Assembly (NCBI GenBank): GCA_916700875.1
Contig: CAKAKS010000295.1
Span: 1-64,000, forward strand
Origin: Sebastes aleutianus
Taxonomy: Eukaryota > Chordata > Actinopteri > Perciformes > Sebastidae
Length of the DNA stretch: 64,000 bases
Direction: 5' to 3'
The notes below the pieces were generated by a model that was given only the letters and a program-made list of their open reading frames with translations, ran no database searches and was not told the origin of the DNA. Both the position numbers and the translations under genes were made by a program. Positions 30,792-42,700 of this stretch are shown here, one piece after another (position 1 is the stretch's first letter; every line of letters begins with the position of its first letter).

Positions 30792-33700
30792 GTTTAGATG
30801 TACACTATATTTAGAATATTTTCTCTGCTTTACCTCGCCATCAGACAGCCCTTTCTGACGGGGAACTGAAGCCGTTATATCACTGTCTTCAAAGCCACCA
30901 GACTCCATTCACAAAACCAGTCATTTTCCCTCTCAGAACACAGGAGTAGCTGCTCTACCGCTGCATCCATCAGTTAGTTAGTTTGTGTTATTGTGTGACT
31001 TTCTAATCTGAACTAACGTGGCGTCCACAGCAGTACATCGCTTAGCTTCCTGATGGTACTCCTGTCTGCTTCTCCTGACTGGGAGCACGCTGACCGCCAT
31101 CTACGTTACTGTATTAATACACTGACTATAAGGATGTATATATACTGTACATGTAGCAGCATCATCATCTAAGTTACTGTATTAATACACTGACTATAAG
31201 GATGTATATATACTGTACATGTAGCAGCATCATCATCTAAGTTACTGTATTAATACACCGACTATAAGGATGTACACTCACTGGCCACTTTATTAGGTAC
31301 ACCTGTGCAATCTATTGCAATTCAATGCAACAGTTCTGCCATAAATTTACACCTTTTTTGTTGACATTTTCAGAAATCTGTTTATTATTGAGGTTGTAGT
31401 TTGCAGTGGAGTTGTACTGGACAACATTGTATTAAGAGGTGTTTCCAATTTTTTGTCCTCCTTATTTATAAGGGCTGCCCCTATCTTAGTAGATTAGTTG
31501 ACTAATCGGTCGTTTTGGTCTTAGTCGACTGAGATTTCTTTAGTCGATTATTCGTTTTTTTGTGCTTTTTTCATGCAGAATGACTTATATCCAAGAAACT
31601 TATGAGCACATCTCTGACAAACACGAGATTTAAAGTGTGTGATTCTTTGTGGAGAAACTCAGTCTTACTGATCTCTCGATTAAATTAATCGATTAGTTGA
31701 CAAAGAATTTCTTTGGTCGAGGACAGCCCTAACCACTATCTATTACCTCAGTGCTAAACATATAATTGAATTAACACCTCTATGACAGTGAACAAAAACT
31801 GAGCATTATAGGCATCATAAAAGTTAACTTTATGACAGGATTGTAGCCTACTAGATTGTACAGGTGTACCTAATGAAGTGGCCATTGAGTGTATACATAC
31901 TGTACATGTAGCAGTGTCATCATGTAGAAACCTACGTCAGGTCACATGGGAGAAAGTTTTTAGAAGGTCTTGAAGGGAAAACAGCATTTTGATGTTAAAA
32001 CATACGTACGTAGAGTTCAGATTTGAATACATAAGGAACACCACTGGGAAGATACAGGATGATATAAAAACAAAGTGATGCCATGCGAATGCCATGATTT
32101 AGTTGATTGTGTGTTTGTATATTACATTTTTACTCAACTGTATTTACTAACTGAAGTTTAACACACTTTTGGTGACACAAAGAGAATGAATTTGTGCATT
32201 CTTCCTCTTCGTATCTGTGACAGCTGTCAGTCACCCAGAACAGCTGTAATCTAAGAGGACTAATACAAACTTTAAACCACATTATTGACAGTAGCAGTAG
32301 TTTGTGTATTTAGAAACTGAAATGTCTTTGTCATCAGAGAATTTATCAAGGATTCATGTGATGTGAATAAAATCATCTTGGTGTTTGCAGAGTTCAGTTC
32401 AGACAGAGAGCAGAGTCTCCAGTACCCAGCTGTCTGTCTATGAAGAGTGACCGGTCACTCATATGGAATCCTCCAAACTTCAGTAATGAACCTGGACCCT
32501 CAGACACAAAGTAAGAGACTGTTTTTACTGTGCACTGACCTGATGGATGATGATGCATTGAGGATGAAGACTAAATGTTCTGCTAACAGATTTATATTCC
32601 TGATGCAGAACTATTAGTGCAGATACTGTTTCAAACTAAGATGGATTTTAGTCTGGGTTTTAGAGCCACAAACTACTGATTGTATTTCTGTAACAAAACA
32701 CCTGAGAACCTCCATTTCACAATTTACACTTCAAGAAAATATTCAGATTTCTGCCTGAACGTTGAAGTCACTGTAAAGATTTACAACTATTCAAAATGTG
32801 AAAGAATGAGCTTCAAATGTGTAATTCATTTTCTCACATTAGTCCTCAAAATACTGTGTTGGTTTGACTTCTCCTAAAATCAGCTGTTATGACAGCTTCT
32901 TTGAAGTGGGGTTGTACGTATACTCCCGTGTTCTGGGAAGTAAAATTACTGCTTTTGTGAATGGAGTCTGGTGGCTTTGAAGAGAGCGAGATAACATCTT
33001 CAGTTCCCCGTCAGAAAGGGCTGTCTGATGGAGAGGTAAATTAACTGTGGACGGGAGCTTTACCTCGGGAATAGAGAGGACATGATAGACCAGAGCAATA
33101 GAGAGGTCATGATAGACCAGAGCAATAGAGAGGTCATGATAGACCAGAGCAATAGAGAGGACATGATAGACCAGAGCAATAGAGAGGTCATGATAGACCA
33201 GAGCAATAGAGAGGTCATGATAGACCAGAGCAATAGAAACCACGTAGTTATATCACTCTCTTCAGAGCCACCAGACTTCATTCACAAAAGCAGTAATTTT
33301 CCCTCTCAGAACACAGGAGTTGCTGCTCTACTGCTGATTCTATCGGTTAGTTAGTTTGTGTTATTGTGTGACTTTCTGATCCAAACTAACGCGAGTTGAA
33401 TGTTTGAGTTTGTTCATTAACTAACTACTGATGTAGAATATGGTGAAGGGAATTTAAGCTCACTTACTAAAGATTCAGAGCTTGCAGTTGAAAGTTTTGG
33501 ATCATTAGTAAGTGGACCTTTGACCTTAGATTTTCTCCACCATATGTTGTTCCTTAAGGTCAAGAACAAACATCCCTGGGCAGTAGTGATGTTAAAGTTA
33601 TCTGCTCATACTAAAAGGGGCAGTAATGTAAATTTGGACCACTTCTCTTTTTAGAATATTTGAATTACATTCATGCCTTCATTTGATAGTTGACAGTAGA

Positions 33701-36700
33701 AAGTGACAGAAAACAGAATGACATAAAAATAAATGTAAACCATCTGGATTTGAACCAGAGACACCACTGTTACATACTGTGTGTCTTAGACTGCTGGTCT
33801 ACCACACTATTTAGACCACTTCTAACCTCAGTTCAAACCTAACTAACTCAAGCTAAGCTGCCCAAAGTGACCGTGAGACTATTAAGAACATGATCAGCTC
33901 TCTTTAATGGAGGACTTTCACTGTGAAGTAGCTGTAGAAAGTGTTGAACCTACAAAATAAAACAGGAAACAAACTACAAACAAAACCCAAGACCATGACA
34001 GTACCCCCCTTTCTCAAGGGACGGATCCCAGACGTCCCTACAACAGAGTCTATGAACTCCATCAGGGTGGGTGGAGGGAGTCCGGAGGAGGGATTAAGGG
34101 GCAAGCAGCCGGGCACTGAACAGGGACGGGGCAGGAAAACTCAGGCGTACGACCCGGGGACAGGACAGACAGGAGAAACTGATCAGGAGGGCGACCCCTT
34201 TGGAGGACGACCACGGAGGCGGGACCCCTCTGAAACCCAACAAGCAACAACAGCTGTCAGTGTGCTGACTTGACTATGACATGTGATTACAGACATGCCC
34301 ACTTTATGATAAAGGGCAAACTCGTGGGTACCCATAGAACCCATTTACATTCACATATCTGGAGGTCCGAGTGTTCTTCCCGACAAGCTAGCATGACATG
34401 GTTGGTAGAAATGGATACCTTAGGTTTTCTAGTTTCACATGTTACCATTATCTTCACTCTAGCTTTAAAACTGAGCCGCTACAGTCTCTGAAAGACAGAA
34501 TATCGTCCGTCGGATTGTAAAGAGGTTAATAAGACAGCCAGATAGTAAAATTCAGCTCATTAGTGTTTATGAAAGCAGGAGAGTTGAAATAAAAGGAACT
34601 CTGTCATCACAGACTGAATGCTGAATTCAAACAGAAAAGTAAGAACACTTTAACTGTTCCCTGTGACCATCTGAGCTTTGAGACAGTGTCGGCCAATCAA
34701 CAAAGCCTTTTAGTTATAAAGACATGTCTTCACAGGAAGAGGAAGAGGAGTGATGTCTCTGTGGAGGAGCAGCTGTCCTGCTGTGCTTTGTACTTGGACC
34801 AGTCTGCTTCATCAGGAGACTCCTCCTGTCCCCAGTGTGGGAAACGATCCAGAACCAGTGCTGGACTGCAGCCAGCCGGTCAGACCAGCACTGTACAAAG
34901 TAAGACTCTACATCTGTCTGCTGACGTCTCCATGTCTGGAAACACTACTTGTTCTTTTAATACATAAAAAGTCATAAAAGTCCCACCAGGTCCTGCGAGG
35001 ACACTAGGGGACGCCCTGCTCTACTCAACTGGCCGTTCAAGCCAAAGACATACTGTATATACATACACCAACATTGGCGTACGATCCAGAGGTCAATGAG
35101 GAAACTCCGATACTCAGCCGACCAATCGTGTAACTTCATCACTCAGTGACAGACTTTTAGAGTTGTAGGGCTGGCCGTCTGCGGTCCAGCCAAAAAGACA
35201 GAAAACAAGAGAGACATAAATAAATAACCCTCAAATACTAAACATGATTTACTGTGGAGACGGACGCTCTTAGTTTCACTTTCCTCCTCTGCATTTCATT
35301 CATTACATCCAACGTGCAGTAAATGTCGTCACAGTGAGATAAAACCTAATGTTTATTTTTTTCCAGCGTGTTTTTTAGATAAAACGGACGACACACTGAA
35401 CGGCAGACTGCAGAGTGTGATTACTGCTGCGACCACCAACAGCTCTCGTCACATGTCATGTTGCTTTTTCATACATCAGAGGACTAGTTTGCTGAATCTT
35501 CACAGGTCTTTAGACCGTAGTGGAAACAGACAACAGTGGACTGAAGGAACCTTTTAGTTCCTTAAAAGTAGTAGGACTAAAAAGTCCCAGGAACTTTTGG
35601 TGGAAACCCGGCTTTTGTTATTGGTGCTGTTCAATAAAAACATGTCCACACAACGAGATATGAACATATTCTGCAGTGAGGAAGGAACAGCCACAGTGAA
35701 CTGTTTAGATGAAGAGCTGTAGCCGGACAGCTGAGGCTCCGCCTCCTCTGCTGTCAATCAAACATGTACACCGACTGAGAGAAAAAGGAGCATTTCTGAT
35801 GCTTCCACTAAAACTAGACTGTTTAACCTTTACTGTTTTTTATTTACTTTATATTGATCACTTCAATATTGGCAATGAAAATAATAATCACATTTTCTTT
35901 ATTTTTAACTTTTGTCCTTCTCTTTCAGCAGATAGAGGTCTGCAGGAGGTTGTAGATGAACATAAGATCAGTCTGAGGAGGAGATATGAATGTGTGACTG
36001 AAGGAACTGATGAAACAGGAAGTGGAACCCTCCTCAACAGGATCTACACTGAGCTCTACATCACAGAGGGACAGAGTGAAGAGGTTAATACCCAACATGA
36101 GGTGAGGCAGCTTGAGACAACTTCCAAGAAGAAGACCCTCCATGACGCTCCAATCAAGTGCCAGGACATCTTTAAAGCCTTACCTGACCAACAGGGACAC
36201 ATCAGAGTCGTTCTGACGAACGGCGTCGCTGGCGTTGGAAAAACCTTCTCAGTGCAGAAGTTCACTCTGGACTGGGCAGAGGGCTTGGAAAACCAAGACG
36301 TGAGTCTGGTGGTTCTGCTTTCGTTCAGGGAGCTGAACTTGATCAGAGATGAGCAGTACAGTCTTCTCATGCTGCTCCATGTTTTCCATCCAACATTACA
36401 GAAGGTCACAGCAGAGAAGCTCGCTGTTTGTAAAGTTCTGTTCATCTTTGACGGCCTGGATGAAAGCAGACTTTCACTGGATTTCAAGAACAAGAAGGTT
36501 GTGTCTGATGTCACCCAGAAGTCATCAGTCAACGTGCTGTTGACAAACCTCATCCAGGGGAATCTGCTTCCCTCAGCTCTCGTCTGGATAACTTCCCGAC
36601 CTGCAGCAGCCAATCAGATCCCTCCTGCATGTGTTGACAGGGTAACAGAAGTACGAGGCTTCACTGACGCCCAGAAGGAGGAGTACTTCAGGAGGAGAGT

Positions 36701-39700
36701 CAGTGATGAAGAGCTGTCCAGCAGAATCATCTCACACATCAAGACATCCAGGAGCCTCCACATCATGTGTCTAATCCCAGTCTTCTACTGGATCACTGCT
36801 ACAGTTCTGGACCACATGTTGACTACAGACCAGAGAGGAGAGCTGCCCAAGACCCTGACTGACATGTACTCACACTTCCTGTTGGTTCAGACAAAGAGGA
36901 AGAAGCAGAAGTACGATGAGGGACATGAGACGAGTCCACAGGAGCTGACGGAGGCTGACGGGGAAATTCTTCTGAAGCTGGGGAGGCTGGCGTTTGAACA
37001 GCTGGAGAAAGGAAACATCATGTTCTACCAAGAAGACCTGGAGCGGTGTGGTCTTGATGTCACAGAGGCCTCGGTGTACTCAGGAGTTTGTACAGAGATC
37101 TTCAAAAGAGAGTGTGTGATCTTCCAGAAAACAGTCTACTGCTTTGTTCACCTGAGCATTCAGGAGTTTCTGGCTGCAGTCTACATGTTCCACTGTTACA
37201 CAAACAGCAACACAGAGGTACTGAAGGACTTCCTGGGAGAAGAATATGTTCATTCAACCCTGGATGTCTTCCTGATGAGAACCAGGGAGAAATCCCTTGA
37301 AAGTGAAAATGGCCACCTGGACCTGTTTGTTCGCTTCCTTCATGGCCTCTCTCTGGTGTCCAACCAGAGACTCTTAGGAGGTCTGCTGGGTCAGACAGAC
37401 AACAGTCCAGAAATCATCCAGAGAGCCATCAACAACCTGAAAGAGATGAACAGATATGATGCCTCTCCTGACTTAGGATTCAATTTCTTGGAGATGGTTG
37501 ATACCAAAACCTCTCCTGACAGAAGCATCAACATCTTCCACTGTCTGACGGAGATGAACGACCACTCGGTACATCAGGAGATCCAAGAGTTCCTGAAGTC
37601 AGAGAACAGATCAGAGAAGAAACTCTCTTTGATCCACTGCTCTGCTCTGGCCTACATGCTGCAGATGTCAGAGGAGGTTCTGGATGAGTTGGACCTGCAG
37701 AAGTACAAGACATCACAGGAGGGACGATGGAGACTGATTCCAGCTGTGAGGAACTGCAGAAAAGCTGTGTAAGTCCAGATGTGATTAACTTTATAGATCA
37801 GTGTAGATTATTAGTTTAGTTCTTCAAATATACACACTATAAATTATTCTTAAAATATAATATTCTTATAAATGTTCCACGTGTTTATTACATAAATATG
37901 TCAGTTGTATTTTGTCACAGATGTTCTTGAGCTGTTTCAAATGTTGAGTTCAAAATGTTTCAGTAGTTTGTGTTTCTAGCTGTCAAGTTAATGAACACTT
38001 ATTCTATTTATTTCTAATAATTGTTATATTTTACATTTTTTTCTTATTTATGTTTTTGGGTGATGGAGACGACATGTGAACCTGGTAAAACAAATGAAAA
38101 AAAACAAAAGATCAGCTGTCTGGTGGAGAGCTGGGTCTAACCGGTGTAACGGCAGCAACAGAACGTTTGCTGATCCGGCGGGGAGTCGGGGCGGTCCTGG
38201 GATCAGAGCCCTGGTGCTGGGGTTTGCTTTCAATAGGCCTTGCACCACATTACACCTTACCTCGTGTGTTTTTGGGTTCATCTCTTTCGTTGGCTTCAAA
38301 TCCAAACTGTTGCCATGTTGCTAATTAGTAATGTTTACACTGTGACTCTGTCGGCACAGGTTGTCTATGTCGGCTACTTTTTAATTTGCCAGAACGTGTC
38401 GTTAGCATAAAATCAAACCAGTTTAAGCTTGTACACCGGACCAGACCGGCAAAACCAAAAATCTACCCAACTCTAGCATTAGCTACCGTAAACTACTGGT
38501 CATACGAGACAAAGCTTGTCGTTGTAAAACCCCTGAGTGTGTTGAATCGAGCAATGGTGCATTTTATTGCTAATGAATTCAAGTTGTGTTCCATCATCTT
38601 GTTTTGAAGTCTTTCCTTTTATTCTGTTACTCACAGAAGGAAACTCTGGTGTTTCTCTCTCTTGTTGCTGTAGAGAAGAGTAGTAACAGGAAATACGTTT
38701 TGAATACGTTTGATGCTCAGAAAAGAGTGTTAATGACAAAACACCATGCAGTCATCAACATATCTAATTATATGAATGTTTAATTATGTACAGGTCTAAT
38801 ATTATAGCAATTTGTTTAATTTTCCCATTTATGGACGTGAACCTGAAAGCAGCATGTAGCTAGCAAAGAGAGGTCATCTTTATCAACTGTATTATTATTA
38901 CTTATTCACTGAGTTTTAAAAATGCTTTTCTAATCAAGAAGGCCTCATGCTAACTTTGTGGAGACAGACCTGGGATCAGATCACACTGACAGACTGGACA
39001 TTAGGGAAGCCTCAATGTAACTACATGTTCTCTCTCTTCATCTGCAAGATTAAAGAAAAACAAAGATTAAAAGTCTGCAGGTTTGAGAGAGAGTGATGAG
39101 AATTATTGTTTCATGTCAAACAGTGAGATAAGATTAGCTGAACCACTGATGTGAGGAGTAAATGTTGATTAAAGAAGTTTATATCAAACTGTTTAGTCAT
39201 CAAATGCATGAAGTAAATATAAACTGTCCTCTTTCATAATAACATATTTTGTAATTTTTGTGTCATCACAGACTTTCTTACTGTGACCTCTCAGATACTC
39301 ACTGTGAAGTTGTGGCCTCAGCTCTGAAGTCCAACCCCTCCCATCTGAGAGAGCTGGACCTGGGTCTAAATGACCTGGAGGATTCAGGAGTGAAGCTGCT
39401 TTCTGCTGGACTGGAGAGTCCAAACTGTAGACTGGAGACTCTGAGGTCAGTTCACTGACTGTAGTTTATGTAGTTTGTACACACACTCTCTACACACTGG
39501 CTCTGCTCCAGATGGCTCTAGAGAGGGACTTTCACGTTTTCACGTCGGCCACCGTAGCTCTCCAACACGCTTGGCACACAGGAGAGGCTTCAGTTGGTTG
39601 TAATCTCCTCACCTCACCACTAGATACCTCCAGATCCTACACACTGGACCTTTAACCACAGACCTTATTTCAGACACCTAACTAAAAACCCATTGACTTC

Positions 39701-42700
39701 TAGACGAGGGAACAGGAAGTGCTAAAATGCTAATTCATTTCTGAGTTTTAGGACTCATTCCTGTAGCGCTCTATTTGAACATGTCTAAAGGTGCAGCACT
39801 CTTCAACAAACACGTATTGCACCAACTTAAAGGCACACAAGTGATGATTATGAATGACACCATCTAATCAGAGGTCTCTATGGTTCTAAATTATTCCCAC
39901 GTTCTTTTTGACAGCAGATCTAACTGTGATCTGTTTTCATGTCAGCATTGTCTAATTATTTGAAGCAAAAACCAAATAAATATTCTGCATCAGATACCTC
40001 TCTGCAGGTCCATATTTTGTTCAAGTCTATCTGAATACAATACTCACATGTTCATATGTACATTCAAAGAGTTATTGATGTCTGTCATCATTCCTTCTGT
40101 CTGTGAAGCAACCCCCGTATAACCTGAGTGTTATGAGATGAGGACTAAATTCACAGACTTGTTCTGTGTAAAATGACCTGTAAATTTGATCTTAAACTAA
40201 TCAGAGGCTTCAGCAGTCTGAGTTAGATGTATTAGGGCTGGGTGACTTGGAGAAAATCAAATATCAATATATGTTTTTGTGTAAATGACCGATAATAGAA
40301 CAGCTACAACAGTCTGGTAAGTTCAGAGAATGACATCACTTTACTGTAATGTAGCCTTTAAAACCAGGAAGAGACAACACTTACAACACAACACGATATT
40401 ACTAGGGCTGTCAATCCATTCAAATATTTAATCACGATTAATCGCAAATTATTCACAATTTTTGTATCAGTTCTAAATGAACCTTAAAGGGATATCTGTC
40501 AAGTATTTAATATTCTTATCAACATGGGAGTGGACAAATAGGATTTATGTAAATGTATGTATATATTTATTATTGTAAATCAATTAAGAACACAAAACAA
40601 TGACAGATATTGTCCAGAAACCCTCACAGGTACTGCATTTAGCATAAAACGATATGCTCCAATCATAACATGGCAAACTGCAGCCCAACAGGCAACAACA
40701 GCTGTCAGTGTGTCAGTGTGCTGACTTGACTATGACTTGCCCCAAACTGCATGTGAAACGATTAACTTTGACAACCCTAGATATTAGGATATCCAAATTT
40801 TAAGACGATATCTAGTCTCATATCAAGATATGGATATAATATGGATATATTGCCCAGCCTTAGTATGTATCCAGTCAGTATGTTGTGTTTGACAGTTTCC
40901 TTGTTGAGCTGCAGGAGGAATAGTAACTCAAAGAGGGAATTTGGTACTAAACAGTGTGTAACTTTGATTTGTCGACTCAGACTGGTGAATCTTCATATTA
41001 GTTTCACTTGAACTTGTGAAGTAATTTCTTACAGTGTAGTTGTGTTATGAAGGGACCACTTCACAGGAGGAATGATTACTGCCACCAATAACTCTTTTAA
41101 TGTACATATGACATGTGGCTGTTGTTTACAGACACATTTGAACAAATGTGGACCTTTCCTGTAAATGACATAAACCTTCTAGGTTAGCAGATACAGTGAG
41201 AAGAAGGCCATGTAATAAATGAAGTAATGAAGTCCAACAAGTCTGATTTGATATTGATCCTCTAATTCCAGATTTGACAGAGATCAGCAGCATGTTATTG
41301 ATGTGTGTTGACATGAACAGGTGTATGAGTGTTGTGGTGACATTTGGATGATGTCTGTAGAAGGCTGACATTATGATGATCCACAATAACACAATGACAA
41401 AGTCACTCTACTCATTTTAGGGAAAAGATCATTGATTAGGACATAGTGATGTTCAGCTACACATTTAAAACCTGAACACATCTGACTGGATTATAAAGTG
41501 ATTTTTGTCTTCATCATTTATTCTTTATTCAGATTGAGTTGGTGCAGGTTGTCAGAGATCAGCTGTGCTTCTCTGGTCTCAGCTCTAAAGTCCAACCTCT
41601 CCCATCTGAGAGAGCTGGAGCTGAGGAACAACGTCCTGCAGGATTCAGGAGTGAAGGTCCTGTGTGGTTTTCTGGAGAGTCCACTCTGTAGACTGGAGAC
41701 TCTGAGGTCAGTTCACTGACTCTCTGTTACTATTAGAGATCTTATATGTTGAGTTAACAATTGAACCTGATTTATGTACATACATAACTTACATCCATAA
41801 ATTTATTAATGTCCTTTTCTTTATATTTTCATGTTTCTTGAACTAAATCTAGTCTGCAGTCACAAAAGACTTGTGTTACTTAAAAGAAAGTGTAGAAAAT
41901 GTCCACTGTTAGTTGTTAAAGTAAATGAATGTTTATCATTGTTGGTAAATGGTCACATCTGGATACAGAAGATCCTCTGAACTAATATTCAGGGTTCCTA
42001 CGCGGTATGGAGAAGTATGGAATTTGATTTTAGTCATTTCCAGGTCTGGATGAGTATGGAAAAAAGAAAAGAGAGAATGGAAAAACATGTCTGTTTCCAG
42101 ACTGTTGCCCCTATTCTGCTTTCCAAGATATCAAATTCAGAATTTCTAAAATAAATAGATCATACAAGCAGAGTGTTTTTCATGGTGTTTAGAGCAGCCG
42201 GTGCAGCCACAATGTTTACTACTGTGTGAGAGAGCGCGGGCCAGAGAGAGCTTGATGTCGTTGAAAGCAGCACAGGAAGTAGGCTCTGACTGAACGCACA
42301 CTCCTACAGAGCTGCCTCTACGCCTGTACGTCACAGCCAGGGCCGGCGCCTCCATAGAGGCCAACTATGCAACTGCCTAGGGCGGCACTTTGGCAGCCAA
42401 ATATGGGCCAACTATTCATCATGAGCAACATAACAATAATAATATAATAATAAAAAGTAACCGGTAACTGCAGGCAGACGGCACAGAGCAGAACGCTGCC
42501 TGTCAGACTGGGACAATCTAATACTTTACATATTGAGGGGGGGGACGAGCGGCCCCTCCTAATTTGGACTGATCCTCGTTCTGGCTGAAATCTGATTGGC
42601 TCAGTCATTTACATCATGAACGTGATGAACTGTGACCAGTGTTCCAGCTGGCCGGTCTGGTTTTGATTCAGTGATGACGTGCTGATACAAACTGAGGAGG

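Larger units (their letters stand above)
29315..30945. mobile_element. Long-armed TIR element in NLR-B intron 3, split by a Tc1-like insertion
   Basis: Left arm to about 29,440 and right arm about 30,825-30,940 match the intron-2 element. The AT-rich loop between them holds the Tc1-like transposon, which entered TATATA sequence. Confidence 0.75.

Noticed and set aside
33060..33354. Open frames with repeated MIDQSNREV or LLLWSIMTS units
   Set aside because: The 27-bp minisatellite gives open frames on both strands; it lies in an intron and has no start or splice support.
35709..35928. N-terminal 73 residues of the long NACHT frame as real protein
   Set aside because: They run through a polypyrimidine tract and acceptor; the phase of exon 5 joins at 35,929 instead.
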